Shown: in pieces, positions 11,761 through 26,700 of the stretch
Numbering within the stretch: position 1 is the first letter of the stretch
Layout of the letters: every line of letters begins with the position of its first letter
From: Aplidium turbinatum
Taxonomy: Eukaryota; Chordata; Ascidiacea; Aplousobranchia; Polyclinidae
Length of the DNA: 64,000 bases
Assembly: GCA_918807975.1 (NCBI GenBank)
Contig: OU964934.1
Span: forward strand, 17,236,001 to 17,300,000
Direction of reading: 5' to 3'
Notes under the pieces: generated by a model
Databases searched by the model: none
Told to the model about the DNA's origin: nothing
The model's input: only the letters and a program-made list of their open reading frames with translations
Program-made: the position numbers and the translations under genes

Positions 11761-14700
11761 TTACTGCAAGAATGCACGTATGAAGTCATTGTAAGGGACT
11801 TTCCCTCTCATCTTGTGATCGTAAAAGGAGAGAAGATGAAAAAAATCCTCTTCATTAAGATTAATCGAGAATTGTCGGAGTATCTGGTAATGCAAACAGA
11901 GCCGACAGGTAATACTTCAACGCTGATGAAAGAATAAACAATAATCATTATAAATTCTGTAACTTTGGATCAATTTGTACAAGTACAATTGTGCACAATG
12001 ACATACGATAAACCACCAATTGCCTCAATGATCTAAAATAGCATTTGATAGTTGGTAAAAATCACTCTAAAATAATATATGAGCTTTATCATTCTATTTC
12101 TAGAGTAGACAATAAGAAACTGTATAGAAAGTTAGAAGCAAACCAACTCTACACTACATAAATAAACTTTCTTGCATTTAGAACACGTTACATTTTTACT
12201 TTGTCCAACCCTCGTAACTTACGATATTTAAGCTACAAAACGTAGCAAACACACAACATTAACTTTCCTAGCAGCAAACCTGTCGGAAAACTGAAGTAGA
12301 AACAAAGCCATCAGCTTTGGAATCAACCAGCTTAAAACTCCTTCTCATTTCTTTCCAGCATAGGATCATCCGCTCTCTCAACCTTACCATAGCTTCAATA
12401 AAACTTGTGTTTTCTTTTCCTGTATCCACCTGTTATACAAAAGGAACAAAACATGAAAGCTGCTGCTAATGATGATATTTTTTATACATTTTAATTACTT
12501 ATAGAAAATCTACGATTCAATTCAACAGAGAATAAGGACAACTTCTCCCAGCAATTCTTAACGAAGACTTGCTGTTCAGAGTCACATCAATTACTGGCTA
12601 TTTTATGGCTAAAAAGTTCAACGCGTGATTGGAAGATTAAGTTTGACATGTTAAGTTTGCCACTGGTGATGGTGATAGGGGGCAACAGTCTGCAATTACA
12701 TGTTAAATCACATCGAATAAGTAACACACTATAACGTACCTAGTTATAATGAGTTTAGAATTTGGCTCATCATATACAGTAGATTGCGAAAAAAATAGTC
12801 AAGTATTATCTTAATTCTAAAGAGTAGGCCTACACCAAACCACTAAGAAAGTAATTTTCAAAAGGAAGGAGGAAATGTGGTACAACAGATTAGAAAGAAT
12901 AAAAGCATAAAAATTCAAAAATATTTAAATCAGTTGGTTATATTACATCTGATATATCGTATTACTTTAAACATTTGAAAAATATCATAACCGCTGTGAG
13001 TGTGACTTAGTAGGCCTAAGTACCACTACCAGTGCTCACTACGCGTATACACGTAGTAGTGTGATGTCATTTGATAAATAGATAAATCTGGTCTTTTTGT
13101 TTGCCAAACTGCATGAGTCTGACTGTTTTAGAAAGAGGAAGACTTGTATTGTCTAAAAGTTAAAAGAAATAACTAGGTTTGTATTTAAATTTAATTCTTT
13201 CTGCAATTATTAATTATTTACAAAAAACTGTCATTTTTTGTGCAAAGTGAGGTATATCCACTTCTACGCAAAACGCGTCGATATCTCCGTGACAACCTTT
13301 GTGCGACAAGCGTAGTACTTGCCTGACATCTACCGGTGAAGTTTATCGCAGTTTGAAGATTTTTTTCAGATATCCAAACGGAAGCGAAAAAAACTCAAAA
13401 AAACACAGAATTTTTGTAGTTTGTCAGAAATTTTAGTCATTTAAGGCATTTTAAAAAGAAAATACACAAAATTTGTAAACATACTGTAAAAGACTGTTGA
13501 AAATGCAACAACTTTCATGTTTTGATTTTTTTTCTAGCAGTTACGGTTCTCAAAATACAGCAGTTCAAAATGAAAGCCTTTGCTCAAGCTAAATCCTGAA
13601 AATTTCATCAAAAAAAGCGTGGCACTGAAAGAAGTACTAAGCAAAGTAAACAGCAAATTGGACTAGCAAAGATCAACCTACAGGTAGCCTAGCTGTATGT
13701 ATTTTTCTCCTTTTGAGTAATCCTTCGTCGGTTGGTTTCAATGTTAAGATGAAGTAGCGCAGGAAATCCCTGTAGGAAAACATCCCCGCTTTCGCACCCA
13801 CGTCATACTTCATCATCAGCTGTCTGGCATCTTCGATGGACAACATCACTCCGAATTCATCGAGGAGACCTAGAAGATGCGTTTGGTACAAAAACATTAT
13901 CATCATCATCATTATATTTATTTCCGACAATCAAAGCAAAAAAACAATATCACTTTCCATAATATAGCAGGGGTCTAGACAAGGGTAGAAGCGACAAAGC
14001 TCAAACATTAATGCGTGTTCAAGAGAGAAATAAATTACTGAATGCAAAGATTTTGACACAGTCGAAACCTTTTGGTGACAATTGAAAGCTTACAGTGATG
14101 TTGTTGAAGAAGTTAGTTTATTGTGATGTTACAGGACGTTGGATTTTGTGACCAGAAAGTTCGGTTTGAATGAAGCCCAAGTAAAAGTATTGCGATTCTT
14201 TTGAGGTTTTTGAGTCGGCGGTTTCAACTTGTATTTTTAAATGAAAAGTGCATTCGGCAGAGGAAATGTTGTTGCTAACAGAGGTGTCGAACCTGCGGCC
14301 CGCGGGCCGCATGCGGCCCGTCAAAGAATTTTGTGCGGCCCGCAAAACAATTTGACAATCTCAAATGGTTATATATCTGTTTTCGGCAGCACGTATCTAT
14401 GCGAACAGTTCTTTTCTAAAATGCACTTTACAAAAAGTCGTTAGGCTACAGGTCGAGGCTGACAGATGAAAATCTTAGTATGCAGTTGAGAGTTGCCACA
14501 TCTGTTCTACCTTATATTGAACGCTTAGTCAAGCAAAAACTTTCCAAAAATCCCACTAAGCAAAAAAATTCCATGCTTCAATGTTATTTTTTAATATTTT
14601 ATGCTGCATTAGATAGCTTAGCTGTATGATTCGCATGGGCTTTTGTTTGTTGTTTGAAAAAGAAATTTCATTAACTGATTTGTTGTTTCGGAGCATAATA

Positions 14701-17700
14701 CAATTTTGGTAAAGAGGTCACTTTCTTCAACCACAGACATATACAATCAAGCAACCACACGGCATTTAACATAATCCATTAAAATTGAACATAAACTATA
14801 AGCTACAAACGTTTTCGGCCATACACACGTTAGCCCTTATCAAGTAACAAAAAAATAACTGCTTATCATATCTACACTGAAAATGAATAACGCCATGTGA
14901 TGTGCCTTTCTCCTATGCTATGCCGTTTCATTTTGCATTTCGTTTTTCAATTCAGTGTTTAGATCAATTATTCATTTTCAGTGTAGATATGATAAGCAGT
15001 TATTTTTTTGTTACTTGATAAGGGCTAACGTGTGTATGGCCGAAAACGTTTGTAGCTTATAGTTTATGTTCAATTTTAATGGATTATGTTAAATGCCGTG
15101 TGGTTGCTTGGTTGTATATGTCTGTGGTCGGAGCATAATGGTCGAAACATTTAGTCAACTTGAGCAAAAAGGATAGAGCCAAAAAAAGAAGAAATCATAC
15201 TCATATGAAAGCAAACGCTTCGAAAATTAAACTGTCTTCATTATCAGTGCAACTGCGCAAGTAGGCCTACTGTTGCTTTATCCTTTTTGCTCAAGTTGAT
15301 TTGTTTTTATTTTGTACTGTTGTAGGCCTATGTTTCGATTCTGCGTAAGATAATTTCAACTGTGAGGGTTTTATTACTTTCATCTGCCGTTTGTTACTTT
15401 TCATGAATAATATCTTGAGTCGCTTCTAAAAGATTTCATAGTAGGTTAAGATTAAAAAGTTGTGTGGCCCGATAACTCATGTGTAATTGACAAAGTGGCC
15501 CGCGACCGCAAAAAGGTTCGTCACCCCTGTGCTAAGATATGCCAGATATGCGACTAAGTAACCTACTGTTCCAGAAGCAGTGCATGTACAGGTTAAGCGC
15601 TGAAATCGAAACTGCTCTTTTTACATTCTTCATCAAAGTAGTGAATACTGAATAAGGCTGTTCACTAGGCATTTAGTTAAATAACATGATGCGTTCTACT
15701 GGTCTTGTGATAGTTTAGCTTGACTTGCACCAGTAGAACGCATCAGGTTATTTAACTTCATCAAAGTAGGTTAATTAATCCACGCTTATTGCTTAAAATG
15801 TAGAATTTCAGAAGTCCAATGGCAGCACTAACCTACAAATTCGTCAGGCAAGATACATCCCGTTCCTTTTGGGTCCAACTTCTTGCATTCTCTTTGAATT
15901 TCCTGCCAATTCTTATAAACTAGAGATTTGACTTTGGTTTCCGCAGAGTCCGCATTAACTAAGGGCGTTGTAGGACGAAGACCCATGAAGCTCATATTGC
16001 GGGCAACAACGCTTCCGGCAGACCCCTAAAAAGAATTTATTTTTAAAGTTTCTAAGGTAAAAGTATTATACAATCGTGATTGATAATCTCAAGATTCAGG
16101 TGAAAACTTACCAGTCGACTGGTCGGCCTAGCTGGGAGGCTTTCTACGGACAGTTGTGGCTGTAAGGCCTCGGAGGATTTGACCTGTTTTGGTTGCTCCG
16201 TTTCCAGGTTCTGTAGATGCAATCGTGATAGATTCACAATTTACACTTTTTCTCGAGATGAAACAGTGTCTCTTATAATAATGCTTTCTGTGTTCAAATC
16301 TTTTACTTTCTTTTGCGTAGGCTACTTTTACAAAGGATTTTATGCAAAATAACACTTTCCGAATAGCAAAATTGTATTTTTACATTGATTCAACGTCATT
16401 AGATTTGGTAATCAATGTGAAAAGATCTGTTGTCGTTAGTTGAGTTTTTCACACTTACCGGAGCAGTGGCTGGTGGGACAAGAGATTCTTCTTTCGCCAT
16501 AGCAGTGTTTCCTTCATATTTCTTGAGAAATTCTCTGTATTCCAAGTTGTTGAATTCGTTCACAGCTTGCTTTGCCCATAGACGATCAAACTGTGAGAGA
16601 AATATATCACCGGTGACAACATTTTAGAACCACAATTTAAAGATAACCTCTCCAGCCATGCATTAATCAAAGCTATGAGCAAGAGTACGATAAGAATTGA
16701 AGGACGCTATCAAGCTAAACTATGCCGCTGCTTGCATTGCACAGTTTTCATTTTGTTTATTATATGGATCAATGCAACCAAAGAAAATCGAATAAAAAGA
16801 AATAAAACAGCTACAGGAAAGCTTGTATTTTACGCAGAACATCTTATTGTAATAATAAATTATTATGTAACTACGATCAACTGTCAATACGCATATGTAT
16901 TGTGGCATAGTCTTCGTGTCTCGTGTCGCGAGGCTGATTGCTATAGTGAACGATGCACCTTGCTTGGTGATGTAAACTTGACAGTGAATAAATGAAACAA
17001 TAAAAAGACAAACGACTTGCGTCAAGCTGGCGACTTGCAAGCCTGCGTATGATGGCTTTGCCGCTTGGACACATGCGACTGACGTCATAACGGGGTATGC
17101 TTTCACTGAAGCCGTAGTCCATTCTTTGAGAAATTGTCAATAAACGTTAGTTTGCAGAACTTCAGAAGCAAACAAGCTTTATAAAAGAGCACATTACTTT
17201 ATCTGCTCTAAAGTACAAGGAATAATATTAACTGTTTTCGATATCACATGTAGGCTTATAAAGACTTCTAGCTTGTCCATTAAACTCAGTGCAACTCCTT
17301 TCATCAATCAATAGAAGTGGGACTTCACTCTATTAAGATCACTTTATAGAATTATAGATAAACTACTTTGGCATCCAAGTGCTACAATTATTATCTAAAC
17401 TTTGTATTACTGATGCTTTTAAACGCACAATCAACTATCACGGTTTATATTTCAGCGCGTTTGTATTGTATACGAGTTCATTGCAAATGCTTTTCAGATG
17501 CAAAGTCTACTAAATCGAATTATCAAAGTAAAACTGATCTGCGGAATTGTTAACAGAATCAATCAAAGAAACCTCTACCGAGCTCAGCAATGGACCACCT
17601 CTTTTCTCTCTCCAGTCACTATTGCAGTAATAGCTGTAGTCATGTTGGCTACACCACTTTGGGACAATGATTAGGCCATTGCTTTATAACGTTAACACGA

Positions 17701-20700
17701 TAAGCCACTGTTGTACAGGATTTAAAGACGGTGGTATAATAGCTAAGAATCACAAACAGTCGTTTTTTGACAAAAGTTGCTCTTAACAACATTGCTTAGA
17801 ATGAGCTTCTGTATACTTGTGAATACTGTGAATCAAGTATAGGAAACGGTTAAGAAAAGATTACAAATAACTGATAGCCTATGGTAATTTTTGTGAAAAA
17901 AACAACTCTCCTAAAGTTTCATGTGATATGCCGATATGTTTACTAAACGCATTGCTTCTTTTTTCGCGTATTTTTTACTCCAGTTAAATAAAATGTTGTT
18001 GTCAGTAAGATGAAAGTCTGTATTAATCAAATTTTATCGTTAAAATTCTGGTTATTTAAGCTTGCGTGTAGAGTCCTTTTAACTCCATTGAGCATTTTTG
18101 GTACAAATTCTAGGTAAAAGTTTGAATCTAAAGCCTAAAGAAGTCTTCCAAGGACTTCGACAAAGAAGACTTTTACTGACTGTTTTGACGTTATCTATTG
18201 AAGCTATGACTTTTCCTTGTTATGGATACTATAACATGGAAATCAAAAAACAACAAACCTGTTCATCTGTGAGGCGCATGACATGATCGTTCAATATGTC
18301 ACGGAAATCTTCCTTGGAAACGACGTAGATTTTCGCGTAATCTGTGTCGGCAAATGCTCGTGCAATCAAGAAATAGCGACCACTAATGACCTCTTTTAAC
18401 CGTTCCTCGATCTCATCCGCACTCAACGCTTGTACCGTTTGCGAAGGGGCAACTTTTCCGACATAATCCGTCCATTCTTTCAGTTTCTGGAAATTGAACA
18501 CTTAATTTCCAAATCGATGATTGCTAAAGACCGTGATAGATCAGTAAAAGTTAAGAAAACGTAACAAAAACGTAAAGATGAAAATTATCTTATGGTGTTT
18601 ATTCTGTATAGAAGTAGATATGTTTTGTTTCAAGAATTTATCCATATTGGGACAAAGCATGTTGCATGTACATTTAATAATTTTTTCTGATTTCTTTCAG
18701 GAATAAAAAGTCACTAACAAAATACTTACCACGTCTTTTATTAAAGAGAAATCCTGCAGGAAAACAATCCAGTTGATCATTTTATTCGAAAATGCTCCAC
18801 TGCCATTAGTTATCCTACATTTTGTAAGCACAGCTTTGAAATGTTTGTCAGACAACGGAAAACAGAAGTTGTCTAAAAGTCTTCTGAAGTCGGAAATGTT
18901 GACCAAACCAGTCTGAGCTCGATCAAAGGCGCGGAAAGCCTAAAAATATCAAACCACGTATCAAAAAAGGCAAAAGAAACTTTTCAGAAAAGTGGCATGG
19001 TGATGTAATGAATCGGTTCCACTTTCGTTTGCTATTTAAAAATAACTTGTGCAAAAAAGAGAAAACCGAATCATTTAAAACGGATTTAATATTAAGAAAA
19101 CACGTAAAGGTGAACTATTTTATAAACAATTTAAAAACTTTTTTCGTTAAAACTTTTCCAAAAATATTCCGTTTCTTAAGCATTTATATCAAAGTTAAAC
19201 CAGATTTAATTAATGTTTTGTACGTGCAACACCAAGATACTCTTCTACAGGTCAATTAATATTTAAAATGTGATGTTAGTAGACTAGAATCGAGGTAAAC
19301 TTGGAGAAGTGCTGTTGAGAGAACAAAACTGGCAAATTCCGGCACTTTGTGAGCACAGCTTGCTGGAAAACTGCCGTAAAACAAGATGTTGGTGATATTT
19401 TTTATGTTTATTTTTTAATATTTCAGTTTTGTTACATACCGCGTTCAAGCTGTCGTAGTTGACAGTGATTTTATCTTTCAATTTATTCAAGGCCTTTTCC
19501 ACGGTCAAGTGATCATAGGCCTGCCACGTCACCGGTTCTCGTCTTGCGGAAGCCGAACCTTGCCGACGCCTTCCGAACTTTGACGCTCTTCCGTCATCAA
19601 TGGCGCGAAGAAAATCGAAATATGACAACCGCTTTTTGGTTGTTGGAAGTCCAAGGCGCTTCAAAAGAGCGAGGAACTGTGGAAAGAAAAGTAACTGGAA
19701 TGCATCATTCCGCACTTTCAAAAATATAGAGGAATGTAGTCAACGGCAGAACCACAGCAAAACTACTATGGTGGTTAGTGGATAGAGTGATCGCTTCGCA
19801 TAAGTCTGTAGAAGAGGGTTCGACACCCTGCTAGATCATATCAATAAAATCACATTCAATCTCGCTTCTCTTCAGCACTCAGTATCGAAAGAATTGATTT
19901 ATGGTAATTTTGCAGGGTGTTCAGAAACTGTCTGTCACATAAAGTGCTGAGAAAAAAACATCGGCCTACCTGCAATAGATTTAAACTATAAGATTAGGTT
20001 AAATTACTGTGACAAATCGGGATTTCTTGAAACCTGAAAAGCAGACCGTTGTTTATGGTGACAAGGCAAAGCAACAAGATTCTTAAAATACTTCCTTGCA
20101 AACTTGCTTTACGGATAGTAGGCTTAGGCCTGTAGCCCAGTCTGGGCTGCCAAAATGTACTTTCTGACCTGCTTCCAAACAAAGAGAACTTATATGAAGA
20201 AGATTTTGTGAAATAATCAACATTTGTTCATTTTGAGACATTTGATTTCAGTGATTTTGAAGTTTGTTTATAAAAAAAAAAACTGGCAAATTTAAACACA
20301 AAGATTTGCTACCTGCTCTTCGTCCAAGAAATAGTTCAACTGAAGCAAAACTCTTTGCAAGTCCGCAATAGTGATGTAACCATCTTTGTTTTTGTCCATT
20401 TGCCGAAACGCTTTATCAAAATCCGAATAATATTCCCGAAATCGGTCCCTTGAAGAAACAAATGGCGTTGATGCAATCAAGACAAACAAACACACGAAGT
20501 TAGTAAAAATTTGTGCCGAGTCATGAAATTTACGCCAAGTCAGGGAAAGCTGAGATAAGTGCAATTGTCCTTGTATGCTCTAAGTCTGGTTTGGTTGGTT
20601 TTGAATCTTTATCCACGGACTGACAAAACCTTGATTGGTTATTCCTGGTAGTTTCGCATACTTGTAGAGGCTCTTGACGCAGGGCCGGTTACCGAGATGG

Positions 20701-23700
20701 GCAGAGTGAAGTTTCCGATTATTGAAGTCTTGTTGCCCGGGAATTATTCCATTCACTAGGTGCCGCTGAATGGAGAGCAGTCCTGAAGTGCGTTGCTCAA
20801 GCGCACATCCCGAGAGTCGAACCAGCGCCACGTGATCTTAAGCCGGGTGCACAACCACTGAGCTAACGGGGCGGACAAGTCTAACGCAACATATTGCAAG
20901 TGCCCCATTTGGTCATTTGCTTAATATGGAGGATAATATTATCTTCAGAATGAGATATTCTTAAGCTTAATTTAGAACAGTTTGAATATTTTTTACTCAA
21001 ATATTTAACTACGGAGACAAGCGCGGTCACCGCTGTTTGTTATTGCAACGTTACATACTGCTAACTATCCCATCCGCTAGATGTCGCTGAATTAACCTAT
21101 CTTTGAAATACGTTGCTCAACTTCCTTCACCGAGAGTCGAACTAGTGTTGTTTGATCATGGATTCTTCGTTCACAAAACTGAATATTTATCTATTAAGTT
21201 TTAAAAAACATTGCTCAAAAGAGAGATAAAAAAGTCTCTCTTCTGAACAAGGTTTTGCTCATTGTATTTTGGACCATGAATGAAAACGTCCCAGACAGCA
21301 AATCAACCGTTTTTTGCATTGAACCAATGTAAAAAATCAGTTGACTTGCTCTCTGGGGTGGGCCTATCAAAGCAGAATTTATCTTCTGTAGTGCAACCAA
21401 ACAAAAAGAAATAAAGATAGGCTATAGATTATGTTATTTTACAATTGGCAGATTAGAGCTTGAGTTCTAAACGAATAGATTTTGCTCACTTTAATTCTTT
21501 TTCCACCGTTTCAGCTGACAGGTATTGAGAATACTTCGCTTGGTTGTAAGATATTTCTTCGTGCTTGGCCTGTTGGAAGTTGTGGTGGTTTTTAACATTG
21601 TCATAGTTTTCTTCAACCATTTTTCGGCTTGTTCCTTGAAGACCTGTACAAGATTGTGAATTGTGTAAGCAGCACAAAACATACAATGTCACTTTGATTA
21701 GTTTAAAAAAGTAAGTGATTCGTACATTTTTCTGCACTGAATGTAGAACAGAACATGCATTCACAAGTCTTGTTGGCATGTGGATACTGATTACTGAATA
21801 GTAGACGAATCATAAATGTAGTAAACTCAATTTAGTTCAGAGTGAGGGCTTCGACCCTTGCCGTGGGAGCCTCAACCACAAACATGGGATACAAAAAAGA
21901 GTCCATGTACTTATCCGTTTATTGCAGCAAATTTGCTTCTGGTACAGTTTCTTAATTACAAAACTAGAGCAACAAAAAAACTATGACAAAAAGTCGCTCT
22001 TTTTTACATAACCTATAAATAATTGCATTATTTTGTAAATCAGAAAAAAGGAACCCTTTAACTGTGGCGGAAAAGCAAAAAGCGGATGTAGTTCGCATCC
22101 CTTGATTTAAAATCTCTAAGGCCGTCGGCAGTGTACAATGTGTAGTTCTATTTTCAATTAAAAAGCAAAGCACTAAAACCTAAATCATCTCCAGGAGCCA
22201 GATGCTTCCCCAGCTTTTGTAAAAAGTCGTGATAGGTGATGAAGCCCTTTCCTTCCTCGTCATATTTATTCCACAACTTTTGGAACTGTTCATGCGACAT
22301 TGGAAGAATAAACCTATAAAAATTCAAATAGACACTTTTAAAAAACCGTGTTTATTGAAGGGCCACTGTATTTTCAATTTCATTTTCAGTTTTCATGCTG
22401 GTTGTATAGCCGAGTGGTGAGAGCTCTGTTACGACGCTTCAAAAGGCGCCGGTTCGACACCGCTCAAGAGCATTCAGCTGTGGCAGGATACTTAACGGCA
22501 TGCCTGAAGGTTGACAAGACAATTGCCTTCCTGCCCACTTAACTTAAATATAAAACTACTGGGCATAAAGCCTGGATAATACAAAAAAAGATCAGTTAAA
22601 CATTTGCTGATTGCCAAGATAAAACGGTATTAAGCGACTTGTTTATGTAACATCAGCAGACGTTGAATTGATGTAAATAGGACCAGCATTGTAAGGTGGG
22701 TAGAAACACACTGACCTGTACAGGAGGGAACGCAACTCTTTCTTTTTGATAATCCCGTTTCCAGTGACGTTGATGTTCTGGAAGACTTTGGCGATATCAG
22801 TCCAAGCTTGTTCTGCTTTCGTGCACAAATATTCGTGGACTTTGTCCGCTGCAAGCTCTGATGGTCTACGAGTCTTGTTGTATCTGCAGTGTACAAAAGT
22901 ATAATTCATGCCACTGTCGGCTGCATAGCCGAGTGGTGAGAACACTGGAACGGCAATCGAAAGGGAGCCGGTTCGACACCACTCAAGAGCATGCGGCTGT
23001 GTCTGTGGCAGGACACTTGAAGGAATGCCTGAAGGTGGACACGAAGATTGGCTTCCTTGCCTTCCCGTCCACTTAATCTAAATCTTCAACCACCGGGTGT
23101 AAGCCTGGATACGACAAACAAAACATTCATGCCACAGGTTAAGATGAATATGGTGGTGTTTTACACAATATTCGGTTATTGAAACTGGACAATTGTGTTT
23201 ACAGAGATCCCAATGAGGCGTTTGTTGAACATGTTGAGTAATATTACAATATTAGCCTAAAACAAAAAATATCACAAGCAAATCTTGTCCTTGGCAATGA
23301 TCAAACACATACAGCACTGAATGGATGTACTTTGGACGAGAATGCAAGCAAGCTGCTACACCTAACTGGAATGCATTGTAGGCTATATAGTCTGACCCCA
23401 TACAGTGCTCAGACTGATTTGTGTTAGTTAGTGCAGTGAAGTGTTACTATAGTTCTAACATAGCTGTTGTGTGCATCACGACCTCAAAACTCGTTTCACC
23501 CCGCTATTAACATGTTCACGTTGGTGTAAAATATTATTTGGACAAATTAGAAATTTGTTTAAGTTTAAGAAAACCAACCTGTGCTGTGAGTTTAGCCAGG
23601 GATGTCCTTCAGCTTTGTCGGTGATTTCAAACTTTTCAAGAAAATCGTGGTAGGACAAGCTAGACTTTCGATTAAGTCCCAACATTCGAAGAAGTTCAAA

Positions 23701-26700
23701 AAAAGTCTCATCTACACATCACACAAGAAATGACAAAAAACAAGAACAACCTTTTAACTAGAAAAGTTACAGAAATTATCTTTTCCTTGCAATAAACAAA
23801 CTAATAATTTCAAGTAAAAAGCATAGTTTTGTAATGTAACAATGAACCAATGTAAGCCAATTACACTTTAGAAAAATATCGGTGTACAGTACACTGTACA
23901 GTGTACACCCGTATACCAAAGCCAATCAGCCAAATAGTTTAAAATTAACTTGGCCTTGCATAGCAAAAAAACTAATCATCTATGCAAATTACCCAGGCAG
24001 AAGATCAGTCCTGTGTAAAACAGAACGACTTACCGGCTGGAGAATAGTGCCGTCTATGCCAAACTACAAAGATTTTTAATAGAAACTTTTAAGAAGATTT
24101 ATTTTCAAAAAAGAAATGTACTGATGGGTTTAACATTAGAAAAAAAGTATATTCGTTGAACTTCTAAATGAGAGCATGTTTATCGGTTTCTTAAAACACA
24201 ACTGTAACTTTACCAATATAGCTCATGTAAACGGCATGAAACTACGAAACGGTACCTGTAATAATAAACATAAAGTTATCCAATAGCCTCCTGAACTCTT
24301 CCATGGTAAGGACACCATCGTGGTCATCGTCGACCTTATAAAAGGCAGCACGGACACTCTGTTGTGAAGAAAACAATATGTCAATATAAAGCATCACAGT
24401 GTGCTTTTCAAAGCAATGACTTCAACAATGAAAGAAACTCCAAGATCAGAACAGTAAGCTCGCCATTTTAAAAGTACATGTTTGTTAACTAATTTATCTA
24501 CTCGTCGGAAGGCATTTAAAGTAATAAGATTATCATTGGTTGGTCTAATGATGAATTGGGCAGTAGCCTACTTTGTTTTGTTAAGGTCGTTGAAGAAACG
24601 AGTTTAAAGCTTAGCAAATACAAACAGAATCATGACAGAATACTCTCACGAGAATTCTTATGTTAAAAAGCTACTGCAAAGCTGATGGATGAAATGTATT
24701 CGGATGGTTTTAATTGAACGTTATTGTTTTTTTTAAGAAGTTTAGTTTATTTTTTTTTAGAAAAACGATGTGTACTTTCACTTGACAATCTACGTTCTGT
24801 AGGCTACTGTGTACGTTCATTTATAAGGGAGAAATGATACGGTTTAGTAACGTTAGTTTTGCGTTACAGTTATTGCCTTAGTGCAAGTGCATTGCACCGA
24901 GTCACGTGCGCTTGATCACGTAGTGCATCCCTGTGGCTGTGAGTAGTTCGTAATTATTGCAGCAGGACTTGGTAACTACTACAGTGATTTGTCACTTGTA
25001 CACATAGCTCTACTCGTGTTAACACCTCTTTTCAATATTTCCTTTACGTTTGTGGGTTTCTGTAGCTATTCTGCAGTATCTACAAGCGTAACAGTGAGTT
25101 GTGTTATGTAACAGTGCGTAAAAACTGACTTTTCTTGGGGCTATAATAGCAAATACTTTGTAGGCTACAACATTATTCCAGAAATAGGAGCGGTCGTGTT
25201 TATTGAAAGGTAACAACTTACCCCAAAGTTCTGTCTCATTCTTTCCAGTAGTTGTTCGTAACATTCAGCAGCTGACATATACTTGACATTGGTCGTATTT
25301 ACAATGTGGTTGCCTGCACGCTCCAACTCCTGCAAACAATAACAAAGCAATTGTTTAATGGTCGAAAGGTAGATTGTTCATCACTAACGTTAGACAAGGT
25401 GTTTTATTCGTTCTGACAAGGAGATTTGTGTGGTGGAAAAAGATGAAACTTCGACCTCTCATGTTGAATATGGTTTCCTATGATCAGATAAAAGTTACAA
25501 GAAACACACAATAAAACTTATTATAGACATGAAGGAAAGCAAACAAACACAGCTGAGCAACACCACAACATTTAACACTGTGACAAACAAAAATAAAATA
25601 GCAAACGTTTTCGAAACGTTTTTAGCAAACGTTTTTCGAACACACAATAAAACTTATTATAGACATAAAGAAAAGTAAACAAACACAGCTGAGCAACACC
25701 ACAACATTTAACACTGTGACAAACAAAAATAAAATAGCAAACGTTTTCGAATATGCATATAGTCCTTTTTAAGCTTTAATAGAAAAATAAAGGAAAGTAA
25801 GCAAAGTTTAGACTTCTTTTTTGGTTTATGAGCATCAATTGCTAACCTGTCCAATTCCATTTGTTCTGAGATCCTGGAAACTAGCAATAAAGTCTGAGTA
25901 ATTGAGACCTCCAGCCGTGAATCGTAGGAGCCTGGTGAGTTCAAGAAATTGTACGTCATCCATTACAAACCCCATGTCCTGAAGCATCTGAAGAATTGGA
26001 AAATTTTGTTATGGTTTCATTGTTTCAATATTTTTCGATGTAAATATAAGGTTTTCTGTGGTTAAAAAATATAAAAGATTTTCTTCGCAAGATTATATCA
26101 AAACTGACTATAGGCATCATTGATGTTTATAGTCAGTTAGTTAGTTACCTTCATGAAGTTGAAATTTATTGCATTTCTTAAATATTTTCAGATTCCTGAT
26201 GAGGGCTTAAGTTAAGCCGAAAACGTTTGACTGTAAAACTATTTGTATATATGTAAAATATATTGTTATATGCTCAACCATGTTGTATTGTTATGTCTTG
26301 CCTGTCTTTGGTACAAGAAAGCAAACTCTCCCGAAACTATATTATATCAAAACGGCTTAACAACTCTAAAAAGGCTTAGATAAATTAAGTTTCTAAAGTA
26401 AAAGAAACTGTTTTATTCATCTCTATCATTTCCTGTTTGTGCGTTCAGGACGTACGTACGTTCAAGAAAAAAGACTTGTTTTTTTGTCATATCCTGACTT
26501 ACGCCCGGTGGTTGAAGATTTAGATCAAGTGAACGAGAAGGCAAGGAAGCCAATCTTCGTGTCCACTTTCAGGCATTTCCTTAAGTGTAGACAAGCAAAA
26601 CAAAGTAACCTTAGTAGGTTTAACATAATGTATTACACGCAAACAAAATATATAACATAATAACTCAAACGTTTTCGACACGTACGTGAGTCCTCATCAG

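Noticed and set aside
11752-11937. Plus-strand 61-codon open frame
   Set aside because: It is antisense to the last EFCAB6 exon (11883-11761), whose reading ILRQFSINL...FIRAFLQ matches the family end exactly.
16675-17140. Overlapping open frames on both strands in EFCAB6 intron 26
   Set aside because: No motif, no splice signals and mutual overlap suggest chance.
24031-24060. 30-nt microexon between EFCAB6 exons 18 and 19 (good acceptor and donor, in-frame length)
   Set aside because: Exon 18 joins exon 19 directly to give IITDETFFELL, as in the human protein; the extra ten residues have no counterpart. An optional exon cannot be excluded.
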